From contig OZ240237.1 of the NCBI GenBank assembly GCA_965198025.1, positions 186,001 to 250,000 of the forward strand: 64,000 nucleotides of DNA. Reading direction: 5' to 3'. The stretch's first letter is position 1. Each line of letters begins with the position of its first letter. Under the pieces are notes generated by a model. It was not told the DNA's origin, ran no database searches, and saw only the letters and a list, made by a program, of their open reading frames with translations. Below are positions 9,614 to 17,078 of this stretch, one piece after another. This DNA is from CAYWWM01 sp965198025. GTDB lineage: Bacteria > Acidobacteriota > Terriglobia > 2-12-FULL-54-10. The position numbers and the translations under genes were made by a program.

Positions 9614-10309
9614 TCACTCGGCAAGCGTATCAGCCCATGATGCAGTGGTTCTGGCAAGTTCCTGCAAGACCTGGGCGTCGGTTGTCCCGGAGCGCTTCAG
9701 GACGTGGAAGGAGTGGTCCGCGGTGTCAATAGCGTGGAGGCTTACCCGGGGACCCAGTCTCGAGCATACAGAGCGCATCAGAGTCAGATCGGCCAGCGTA
9801 TCACGCGTCCCCTGGTGAAACAGCATCGGGACAGTCACTTGATCCAAGTGCTCGGCGCGTTTTGCGCTTGGCCTCCCGGGCGCATGCAGAGGGAATCCGT
9901 AGAACACCAGTCCGCGCACTCTAGGGATACCCCCGCTCGCTCCGGGTTGCGGTGGTTCGGAAAGAAGATGCGAAGTCATGCGTCCGCCCAGCGATTTTCC
10001 ACCCGCCAGCAATGCAAGGCCCGGCGCCGCTTCCGCCGCGGAGACAATGGCGGCACGCACCGTGGCCAGCAGGACCTTCGGCGAGTCGGGCCTTCTTCGC
10101 TGCTGCTGCATGTACGGAAACTGATACCGTAGCGTGGCGACACCCTCGCTGTTCAGCATCGATGCCAAGCCTTCAAGGAAGGGGTGACGCATTCCGGCGC
10201 CTGCTCCATGCGCCAGCACGAGCAGCCACCGGGCATCCTTGGGACACCCCCAAATGCCGTCAACATCGCTGGCGGCCTCAGATACCCGTACTCTAAGTTC
10301 TCTTGTCAC
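9614..10309 (-). CDS. alpha/beta hydrolase of the KANL3/Tex30 (dienelactone-hydrolase-like) type
   Basis: 231 residues from GTG 10309. The frame is open upstream to 10828, but that part is antisense to a glycosyltransferase fragment and carries no hydrolase signature, so it was excluded. Family features are AHGAGAGMRHPF near residue 33, the nucleophile elbow AGGKSLGGRM with Ser near 106, a candidate acid in HQGTRDTLAD (Asp near 170) and His in DHSFHVL (near 199). Bacterial members are cytosolic serine hydrolases of unknown substrate. No strong ribosome site precedes the GTG, so the exact start is uncertain. It is divergent from the glycosyltransferase remnant that begins 70 bp away. Confidence 0.75.
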   Translation of the reverse strand: MTRELRVRVSEAASDVDGIWGCPKDARWLLVLAHGAGAGMRHPFLEGLASMLNSEGVATLRYQFPYMQQQRRRPDSPKVLLATVRAAIVSAAEAAPGLALLAGGKSLGGRMTSHLLSEPPQPGASGGIPRVRGLVFYGFPLHAPGRPSAKRAEHLDQVTVPMLFHQGTRDTLADLTLMRSVCSRLGPRVSLHAIDTADHSFHVLKRSGTTDAQVLQELARTTASWADTLAE

Positions 10310-10378
10310 ATTCAGAGCTTGTTCGGGTTTCTCATTTCTAAAGCTGACACCTCTTGAAACCCAGGTTAAGAAGTAAGC

Positions 10379-10834
10379 ATGCAAAGATGCTTCTCTACAA
10401 TAGCACCGGAACTCATCGAACAGCTGCAGCGCTTTTCGAGTCGCTACAAGAAACTGGTTCTGGGGTTTACAACAGAAGTCCCCTACTACATGCACCTGGC
10501 GGACTTCTTTGTCGGCAAGCCCGGGCCAGGGAGCATCAGCGAAGCGCTCGTGATGGGGCTTCCGGTCATCGTGGAAGACAACGCACGAACCATGCCGCAT
10601 GAACGGTACAATGTGCAGTGGATTCGGGAGCGGCAGGTCGGCGTAGCTGTGAAGAAAATGCGGCAGATTGCCTCCGCTGTGTCCGAAGTTCTGGAGTCGG
10701 ATAACCTCGCGCGATTCCAATCCAACATCCGCACGATGAACAACCGCGCTATACTGGAAGTGCCACGGCTTTTTTCTGACATTCTGGAAACGGCCAGTGC
10801 CTCCACCGCTCGGCTGAGAGGCCGGCATGTGTGA
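10379..10834 (+). pseudogene. C-terminal fragment of a MurG/MGDG-synthase-like glycosyltransferase
   Basis: 151 codons matching only the C-terminal nucleotide-sugar-binding half of a GT28-type diacylglycerol glycosyltransferase: VLGFTTEVPYYMHLADFF, the GKPGPGSISEALVMGLP donor-site loop and TMPHERYN. The N-terminal acceptor half, which should add over 200 residues, is absent, and an in-frame stop (TAA at 10367-10369) lies just upstream. The fragment retains conserved residues and an open frame, so the truncation may be recent. It sits among other broken genes (10.3-13.3 kb), suggesting a deletion or rearrangement site. Expression as a protein is unlikely. Confidence 0.7.
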
Positions 10835-11144
10835 GTCAACTCTGCTGCCAAAAGAGAAAAAGCGGCGGGCTACTTAGCTGGGGGCCCAACTGTCCATACG
10901 AGGATCGCGGATGGGCATCCGGACCCGAGGTAGGTTACGGGCGTCGATGACATCGGTTTCTTCGATGATCTCTTGTACACATCAATCGTTGTTGAAAAAC
11001 CATTTTGACATTGGGTGTGCGGCTGGTAGATTTCTTATGGGAACAGCCTCTGGCAGCATAAGAGTTCGAAAAACTATTGGGGTAGGATTCGGCGAACAAA
11101 AGCCCGGTACCGATATCAGTAAGTGTCTGAACAAGGAGCGGATT
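10835..11144 (+). other. 310 bp gap with no recognised gene
   Basis: The frame of the next gene is open through most of this stretch, but its translation shows no conserved feature or signal peptide until 11145. I see no hairpin with a T-run and no repeat copy. It probably holds the promoter of the metallo-beta-lactamase-fold gene and debris left by the truncation of the glycosyltransferase gene. Confidence 0.5.
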
Positions 11145-12086
11145 TTGAGAAGCAAAGTCATCCGTATCACTTGTGCGCTTTGGTTGTACGTTAGTGTCTC
11201 ATCCCCTTCGCTGGGGCAAGACCTGGGCCCTGAGTTCACGAGAGTCAAGGATGGAATCTACGTTCGGTCCGCGAGTGAGTCAGACCCGCGCCCGAATGCC
11301 AAGGTTCTCAATTCGAATGCCGGCATTATCCTGACCCAGGAAGGTGTAGTGCTCGTGGATAGTGGCCAGAACCCGGGCGATTCTAGAGCGATCTTGGCTG
11401 CAGTCCGAAAGCTCACCACGCTTCCGGTCCGTTTCCTGATCAATACCGAGCCTCATCCGGATCACACGACGGGCAATTTCGTCTTCTCCCCGCCTGCCCT
11501 GGTCATCAATCACGCGGGTGCCTCGGAGTCCATGCGGAGAGGATATGATCCGGAGCGGCTCACTGCCTACCGAAATCAGTCCCCAGAGGCACGCGAAGCG
11601 GCCCAAGGGTTTCGGTTGGTCACGCCGCACATCGAGTACGGCGACCGCATGACTTTGCACATGGGCGAGAGGACCCTGGTGCTTCTCTATTTGAAGAATG
11701 CGCATAGCGAAGCCGACACCGTGGTCTGGCTACCGCATGAGCGGATCCTTTTTTCCGGACCGGCGGCTCTTCCCAATGCATTCAACCGCATGCGTCCGCT
11801 GGTCAGCATCCCGGATATCCTCGACAACATCGCCCGGTTGAAGTCGCTCAATCCGGAATTGGTGATTCCAGGGCACGGCCCTCCTTCTCCCCCTAAGGTC
11901 CTTGACGATTCTGCCCGATACTATGAGTTGCTTCTCGATCGCGTTGGAAGGATGGATCGGGAGGGCAAATCTCTTGATCAGATCAAGCGGGAATTGCGCA
12001 TGCCGGAGTACGAACACTTGTTGCACAAAGAGCGGATACCGGAAAATATCGAAGCTGCTTATCGGGCGGTGAGAGCAGGCTACTGA
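11145..12086 (+). CDS. secreted metallo-beta-lactamase-fold hydrolase with altered zinc motif
   Basis: 313 residues from TTG 11145, selected because AAGGAG lies at 11133-11138 and because the protein then opens with a signal peptide (ITCALWLYVSVSSPSLGQ). The fold is of the SoxH/quinoprotein-relay-like MBL group: VLVDSGQNPGDS near 70, metal motif EPHPDH at residues 102-107, NAHSEADTVV near 185 and PGHGPP near 247. In the canonical HxHxDH motif the first His is a ligand of zinc 1; here it is Glu. Exported MBL proteins in this group act as periplasmic hydrolases of unknown substrate. The TolB-like gene begins 71 bp downstream on the same strand and may be co-transcribed. Confidence 0.85.
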   Translation: MRSKVIRITCALWLYVSVSSPSLGQDLGPEFTRVKDGIYVRSASESDPRPNAKVLNSNAGIILTQEGVVLVDSGQNPGDSRAILAAVRKLTTLPVRFLINTEPHPDHTTGNFVFSPPALVINHAGASESMRRGYDPERLTAYRNQSPEAREAAQGFRLVTPHIEYGDRMTLHMGERTLVLLYLKNAHSEADTVVWLPHERILFSGPAALPNAFNRMRPLVSIPDILDNIARLKSLNPELVIPGHGPPSPPKVLDDSARYYELLLDRVGRMDREGKSLDQIKRELRMPEYEHLLHKERIPENIEAAYRAVRAGY

Positions 12087-12157
12087 AAGCCAGCAGGGGA
12101 CGAGAGTCGGCGGAGGGAAGTGAGATCAGTTGAAAAATCAGTTCGGGAGGGAAGAGG

Positions 12158-13135
12158 ATGACCAGAAGAATGAAAAGCAAGGAAAGGGTTGCCATCGCTG
12201 CTGCCTGTCTGCTCACCTCCGTCTTGGCGATCGGCGCGGGCGCTCAGTCCACGCCAGGACTGTCTGATTTCCAAGGGATTGTCAGGGCCGAAGCATACCG
12301 CAATCCGATCATCTTTACCCGGACCGAATTGGATGAACAGACGGGCAAGCCGGTGCGCGTGGCCAAGGTGTGGGTGATGGACGAGGACGGCTCCGGCTTA
12401 CGGCAACTGACCTTCGGACCGAACTATAACGATCACCCGGCGTTGTTTTCTGACAGGACGCACGCTCTCTATTCGGAATTTCGGGGCCCCGCCTTTGACC
12501 GCAAGGTTGGTGCCCGGCTCATCAGGCTGAACATCTATACCGGCAAGCACGAGGTATTTGCGGAAGTGCCCGGGTGCTCTCTTCACCATGTCAGCCTCAG
12601 GGCGAAGGATGACCTGATTACTTATCAGCACGATTGTGGAACTAAAAGATCGCAGCGGGTCGGATGGGGACCGGACCAGTATGAGATCAACATGCGGGCG
12701 GTGAATCCCGTCCTCCTAGACGATAGCGTAATCTTTATGTACCAGAGGGACCCACTGGCATCTTCTGGGCGGGCGAGTCTGGTTCGCCTGTATGGTCGCG
12801 GTCCGGGTTCAAAGGCCGTGTTCTTGACCGACGACAAGCATCTCAACCGTCGGCCTGTTGGCTCTCCGGATGGGGAATGGATCGCCTGGCAGACCAATGC
12901 CATGGGAAATGAGGAGATTGTCCTGTCTCGAACCGACGGTTCCCACATGCGCAACCTGACCAATTCACCCAGCAACGAGGGGCATCCCTGGTTTTCGAGG
13001 GATGGCAAGTGGATCGTCTTTGAATCCGACAGAACGGGCGATCAGGAGTTATGGAAGATCAACCTGGAGACATCCGAGTGGCAGAAACTGACGGTGGGAG
13101 GCAAGAAGTATATCAGCCGCGAGCCCCGCTGGTAA
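12158..13135 (+). CDS. secreted TolB-like (PD40) beta-propeller protein
   Basis: 325 residues with a signal peptide (about 1-30, ending GAGAQS). Repeated blocks of the TolB/PD40 type are visible, such as VWVMDEDGSGLRQLTFG near residue 70, LSRTDGSHMRNLTNSP near 255, FSRDGKWIVFESDR near 278 and a final DQELWKINLETSEWQKLT. These blades form a propeller used for protein-protein contact; full TolB has about 430 residues and an extra N-terminal domain, which is not evident here. A GGGAGGGAAGAGG purine run precedes ATG 12158. Function is not predictable beyond a periplasmic binding role. Confidence 0.85.
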   Translation: MTRRMKSKERVAIAAACLLTSVLAIGAGAQSTPGLSDFQGIVRAEAYRNPIIFTRTELDEQTGKPVRVAKVWVMDEDGSGLRQLTFGPNYNDHPALFSDRTHALYSEFRGPAFDRKVGARLIRLNIYTGKHEVFAEVPGCSLHHVSLRAKDDLITYQHDCGTKRSQRVGWGPDQYEINMRAVNPVLLDDSVIFMYQRDPLASSGRASLVRLYGRGPGSKAVFLTDDKHLNRRPVGSPDGEWIAWQTNAMGNEEIVLSRTDGSHMRNLTNSPSNEGHPWFSRDGKWIVFESDRTGDQELWKINLETSEWQKLTVGGKKYISREPRW

Positions 13136-13136
13136 G

Positions 13137-13301
13137 TTCGAGCTTTATCCCTGCGCCGAATCACCCCAGCGATATGAGTGCTCGGAAGGAGATATCATCG
13201 GCTTCCCCGTCGGAAGTTACCATCATCACCATTACAACAGTTCAGCGACAGACGTGCTGCGCAATATCGCCATCGTTCCCCGCTACGAAGAGGCCGAATA
13301 G
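13137..13301 (+). pseudogene. C-terminal fragment of a cupin-domain protein
   Basis: Immediately after the TolB-like gene a short frame without a start codon reads FELYPCAESPQRYECSEGD, IIGFPVGSYHHHHYN and then RNIAIVPRYEEAE up to a TAG at 13299-13301. GDIIGFPVGSYHHHHYN fits cupin motif 2, G(X)5PXG(X)2H followed by His and Asn. The first cupin motif is absent, so only the last 55 codons of a gene survive, abutting the TolB stop codon. I infer a deletion or recombination scar; too short to name the parent family. Confidence 0.5.
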
Positions 13302-13348
13302 GAGGGAACCGGCGTACAGATCGTCTGCCGCTGCAACTGCTAGGGCTT

Positions 13349-13978
13349 TTAGTCCGCGGCGAAGCAATAGAACAAGCCGTCGCCGCCCCCTGGGAGTACC
13401 CCTTCCGCGGTGCATCCGCGGTTATTGTGGGCCGAATTCCAGGCAGCGCGATCGAAATGGCCGATTCGAGCTTTACCGTTATCATCGGTCTTCGTCCAGT
13501 TGCCGCAGGTCATGTCTTCGCCCGGCGCATACGCTGTGCCGTCCGGCTGCGTGCCGGTCAGGACATCGTGCCGGTTCGGGGAGTATCCTCCACCGGGGAT
13601 TTTCCTGCCCCGCTCATCCAAGATCGTCCGGTCCGAAATCCTGTGATTCCAGCCATGCAGCTCCTCGACGCTCTCGCCAATCATGGCACCATTGGCGTTG
13701 TGCCAGGGTCCGTTGCCGATCCGGTCCTTGGCGTTGACGGCACTCGGGCCTTGCGTGCTCAAATAGGCGCGCCACGTACGGTTCCCGGCGCCCACAGATT
13801 CCGCCAGCATCTGGCAGTGCGCGTCGGCTCCAGCCAGGCCGCCCAAGTTCGCCCCTTGTCCGGGACCATTGCTGGTGAGGAAGAAAGTCAGGGGGGGCTG
13901 GGAGTCATTCTGGGCGAGGGCCAAGCATGTGCCCAGCAACGTGAGTCCGATCACCCCAAGAATAGATTTTCTGCTCAT
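13349..13978 (-). CDS. secreted C-type-lectin/endostatin-like protein
   Basis: 209 residues. A signal peptide spans about 1-22 (ILGVIGLTLLGTCLALAQ). The mature part reads TFFLTSNGPGQGANLGGLAG, then AHCQMLAESVG, TWRAYLST, RIGNGPWHNANG, HDVLTGTQPDGTA, MTCGNWT, WNSAHNNRGC and GLFYCFAAD. The spaced Cys, the TWRAYLS block and the C-terminal W-x-S-A-H...C...YCF pattern resemble the endostatin/C-type-lectin fold found in secreted bacterial proteins annotated as lectins. Ligand is unknown. It is a single gene, convergent with the TolB/cupin-fragment side, and its upstream gap (13979-14181) is AT-richer than its surroundings, probably the promoter. Fold assignment is by motif pattern only. Confidence 0.65.
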   Translation of the reverse strand: MSRKSILGVIGLTLLGTCLALAQNDSQPPLTFFLTSNGPGQGANLGGLAGADAHCQMLAESVGAGNRTWRAYLSTQGPSAVNAKDRIGNGPWHNANGAMIGESVEELHGWNHRISDRTILDERGRKIPGGGYSPNRHDVLTGTQPDGTAYAPGEDMTCGNWTKTDDNGKARIGHFDRAAWNSAHNNRGCTAEGVLPGGGDGLFYCFAAD

Positions 13979-14181
13979 GTCGGTTCTCCTTATTCCTGAA
14001 ATTTGGCGATCCGAGCTTGCAAACCTCCGAATATTTGTTCATTAAACATAATTGCAGGCGAGGTGTCAATCTTGTGAACTTACTGAAGCATCCACAGCGG
14101 CAGGCTCGCTCTCAGCGGGCGTGAACGCAGCGGGACCTCGCAGGTGAAATCTCCGTGCACAGCGAAGGACCCGAAGACAAC

Positions 14182-14259
<78 letters not shown>

Positions 14260-14272
14260 TGCCTCACTGGTA

Positions 14273-14677
14273 TCATGGTTTGTTCAAGATCGTCAAGATT
14301 TCGTTCAGTTCGCGCCGAATGCGGTTCAGTGCTGCGCCCGATGCGTCGGCGCCCCCTGCTCTTCGGGTTCCGCTAGCGCCCTCTGAGTGCGGAGACTTGC
14401 CAGCTGCCTTCTGGAGTTGGCTCCGAGCGCCCGCGATGGTAAAACCCTGGTCATAGAGCAGCCTTTTGATTTCCAGGATCGTTTCAATGTCCTTCCGCCG
14501 GTAGCGACGGTGTCCGGTCTCACCTTTTTGCGGCCGAATTGCCGGAAATTCCTTTTCCCAGAACCGCAGCACGTACGGTTCCACTCCGGTAATCTGTGCC
14601 ACCTCACGGATCGGATAGTAGAGCTTATCGGGAATTTCCTGGCTCATGCGACTTGGAGAACTCTTGCTCATGCGCAC
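14273..14677 (-). CDS. MerR-family transcriptional regulator
   Basis: 134 residues. The N-terminal winged-helix of the MerR type is clear: YYPIREVAQITGVEPYVLRF (residues about 20-39), WEKEFPAIRP, GHRRYRRKDIETI and then a coiled-coil-forming IKRLLYDQGFTIAGARSQL. The remaining 45 residues (Gly/Ala-rich linker and a short helix RRELNEILTIL) contain no Cys cluster or ligand-binding domain, so the effector is not predictable. The start may instead be the internal ATG at residue 3 or 11. The architecture matches the small single-effector MerR proteins common in Acidobacteriota and Deltaproteobacteria. tRNA-Pro(GGG) follows directly downstream. Confidence 0.88.
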   Translation of the reverse strand: MRMSKSSPSRMSQEIPDKLYYPIREVAQITGVEPYVLRFWEKEFPAIRPQKGETGHRRYRRKDIETILEIKRLLYDQGFTIAGARSQLQKAAGKSPHSEGASGTRRAGGADASGAALNRIRRELNEILTILNKP

Positions 14678-15008
14678 CGTTGGCTCCCGCTCTGGCAGTC
14701 CGGAATCTCACGCCTTTCCTGTCGCCCGCGCTTTTCCTATCTGGCTCTGCACAACAGATTTGCAGAGATTGTCATCTTAGCAATTTGGCGGCTTTTTGCG
14801 CAATCGAGCGCGGACCCGAGTGTCCTGGAATAGAATGGATACAATGAGGAATCTCTGCGACACTCACCGTATTCCCTTAGCCTCAGCACCCGCTGTGCTA
14901 TCCTCAAATCGGCCCTCAACTTGGCCGATGAATTGCACGGCGTTGATACGAGAGCCCCGGGACGGCTCTCCACGCGACGTTGCCATTTCCAGGAACCTGA
15001 GAGGCGCA
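14678..15008. other. 331 bp divergent intergenic region
   Basis: It lies between the divergent merR-type and lolA-like genes and must contain both promoters. The plus-strand frame of the lolA gene is open through much of it, but the translation is Arg/Ser/Pro-rich without conserved features. No repeat copy, RNA gene or strong hairpin was seen. Confidence 0.5.
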
Positions 15009-15716
15009 ATGCATTCCACACAATTGCCAGGGATTTCTTTGCTCCTTGTGGGCCTGCTTCTAGCAGTAGCCGGCGCAACCGGGAATTTTTCTCCATCTGC
15101 CTTCGGGGCTCCCCAAAGCCGGGGGGACCAGGATCTGGCCGGCGTATTGCACGACATGGAGAACCGGTACAACCGTCTCAAGACCATTCGCCTACGCTTC
15201 GAGCAGATTTATCGCCAGAGCCGCCAGGTGATCCGCCGCGAGTCGGGCATGCTGTTTTTGCTCAAGCCCGGCAAGATGCGGTGGGAGTATGAGGAGCCCG
15301 AGCCGAAGCTTTTCCTCGCCGACGGACGCAACCTGACCCTCTACGTTCCCTCGGAAAACAGGGCGACGCAGATGGCCATGAAGGAGGCGGATGATCTACG
15401 CACTCCCTTTGCATTCCTGCTGGGACGCCTGAAGTTTGGCGAGGAGTTTGAAACCATCGAGCCTTCCTCGGACTTCCAGCCGCTCGAACCCGGCAACGCC
15501 GTAGTCCGCGCCATTCCCAAGCGTTTTCCGGAACGCGTCGCGTGGATTGTGTTTGAGGTGACCCCCAGACTGGAGATTCGCCGCCTGATTTTTGAGGAAC
15601 CCGGACAGATTCAAACCGAGTTCCGCTTTAGCGGTGAAGAGGCCAACCCCGACTTGGCGTTGAGCCTCTTCTATTTCAACCCGGTGCCGGGGACGGAGTT
15701 GCTTCAGCAGCAGTAG
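15009..15716 (+). CDS. LolA-like outer-membrane lipoprotein carrier protein
   Basis: 235 residues from ATG 15009, selected because a GAGAGG site precedes it and because the product then opens with a signal peptide (ISLLLVGLLLAVAGATG). The mature protein has the LolA pattern: helix NRLKTIRLRFEQIYRQS, then GMLFLLKPGKMRWEYEEPEP near residue 90, LADGRNLTLYVPSENRATQ, a DLRTPFAFLLGR segment and C-terminal IQTEFRFSGEEANPDLALSL. LolA shuttles lipoproteins through the periplasm from LolCDE to the outer membrane. Thirty-seven bases separate it from gspF, so it may be the first gene of the secretion operon. Confidence 0.88.
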   Translation: MHSTQLPGISLLLVGLLLAVAGATGNFSPSAFGAPQSRGDQDLAGVLHDMENRYNRLKTIRLRFEQIYRQSRQVIRRESGMLFLLKPGKMRWEYEEPEPKLFLADGRNLTLYVPSENRATQMAMKEADDLRTPFAFLLGRLKFGEEFETIEPSSDFQPLEPGNAVVRAIPKRFPERVAWIVFEVTPRLEIRRLIFEEPGQIQTEFRFSGEEANPDLALSLFYFNPVPGTELLQQQ

Positions 15717-15753
15717 CGTGAGCCGCAAAGGACCGAGGGATTGAGGTTTCACG

Positions 15754-16959
15754 ATGCCCCAATACGTTTGCCGCGTCGCGGATGACCGGGGACAAATTCG
15801 CAATCACGTCGAGACCGCCTCCTCCGAAGTGGAACTGCGAGAGCGCTTTTCCACACAGGGCCTTCACGTCTATTCAATTCGTTCGCGCCCGTCCCTGGGG
15901 CTGTCCCTGAAATCCGAGGGGCCCAGGAAGAAGATCAAACTCACGGAATTTCTCGTTTTCAACCAGCAGTTTGTTACTTTGATCCGCGCCGGCCTTCCCA
16001 TCATCAAGGCTCTCGAACTGCTGGCCACGCACATCTCCCAGCCTTCCTTGCGCGATTGCATCGACGAGGTCCGCGCCAGCGTCCGCGGCGGTGCTCTGCT
16101 CTCCGAGGCTTTCCGAGAGCAAGGTATCTTCCCGGAAATCTACACCACGTCGCTCCTTGCCGGAGAGAAGAGCGGTAACCTCGTAGGGGTCCTCGACCGC
16201 TACATCAGCTATCAGCGCACCGCGCTCAGCGTCAAGAAGAAGCTGGCCGCCTCGTTCGTCTATCCGGCCTTGCTCATCACCATGGTGCTCCTGCTGGTCA
16301 CTCTGCTCGTCACCTACGTGATTCCCAACTTTGCCGGCCTCTACCGAACCATGTCGGAAGAGCTGCCGCCGATGACACAGGCGCTTATTTCTTTCGTGGA
16401 CGCTGGCCGCCAGTACTGGCTGATTTTGATGCTGGTCCTTGGCGGCACTGCTGTCAGCCTGTGGATCTGGAGCAAGACCCGCCAGGGCGGCCAGGCACTC
16501 GACCGCCTCAAGATGAATCTGCCCTTTATCGGACAGATCTGGACCAAGTACCAGGTTGCGCAATTCTCCCGGATTCTCGGGACGCTCCTCACCGGCGGAA
16601 TTCCCATGGTCCATGCGCTGGACACGGCCCGGCAGTCATTGACCTCACCCTTGCTTCGCCATTCTCTGGAGCTCGCCACCCGTCAGGTCCGCGAAGGCAG
16701 CACTCTGTGGCAAGGCTTGTCCAAGTCCGGATTCTTCCCACCCATGGCCATTCAGATGATCGAGGTGGGGGAATCGAGCGGAGCTCTTCCTCCCATGCTC
16801 GCCAGCGTGGCCGAGTTTTTCGAGGAGGATGTCGATACCTACCTCGCTGCCTTGTTGTCGTTAGTGGAACCTGCGATCCTGATTTTTATGGGTTTGGTTG
16901 TGGCTTTTGTGTTGATAGCATTATATTTGCCGATATTTTCCTTGGCCGGGAGACTGTAG
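15754..16959 (+). CDS. gspF: type II secretion / type IV pilus inner-membrane platform protein GspF/PilC
   Basis: 401 residues with two T2SSF domains. The first (about 65-190) opens with FLVFNQQFVTLIRAGLPI and contains GEKSGNLVGVLDRY; the second (about 270-390) opens with VAQFSRILGTLLTGGIPM and contains GESSGALPPMLASVAEFFE. Three membrane segments are visible (near 170, 215 and 375). GspF/PilC anchors the motor ATPase and the pseudopilus in the inner membrane. The first 60 residues (VCRVADDRGQIRNHVETASS) form the usual N-terminal domain. It begins an operon with the ATPase and PilMNOP-like genes; ATG 15754 follows a GGGATTGAGG site. Confidence 0.93.
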   Translation: MPQYVCRVADDRGQIRNHVETASSEVELRERFSTQGLHVYSIRSRPSLGLSLKSEGPRKKIKLTEFLVFNQQFVTLIRAGLPIIKALELLATHISQPSLRDCIDEVRASVRGGALLSEAFREQGIFPEIYTTSLLAGEKSGNLVGVLDRYISYQRTALSVKKKLAASFVYPALLITMVLLLVTLLVTYVIPNFAGLYRTMSEELPPMTQALISFVDAGRQYWLILMLVLGGTAVSLWIWSKTRQGGQALDRLKMNLPFIGQIWTKYQVAQFSRILGTLLTGGIPMVHALDTARQSLTSPLLRHSLELATRQVREGSTLWQGLSKSGFFPPMAIQMIEVGESSGALPPMLASVAEFFEEDVDTYLAALLSLVEPAILIFMGLVVAFVLIALYLPIFSLAGRL

Positions 16960-17078
16960 GAGATCAGAAGAGGGAGGCCCGGCGAGGTAACCCGAATGCC
17001 CGGTTTGCCTCTCCGTAGCTTTGCCGCCGCAGTTTCTGGGATAATGGCCTGAGAGGGAATCTCTGAAAGGTTCATCAG

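Noticed and set aside
10310..10828. N-terminal extension of the KANL3-like hydrolase frame
   Set aside because: Antisense to a conserved glycosyltransferase fragment and without hydrolase features; the GTG at 10309 was preferred.
14796..15008. Longer start for the LolA-like protein
   Set aside because: The extension precedes a good signal peptide and ribosome site at 15009 and has no conserved sequence.
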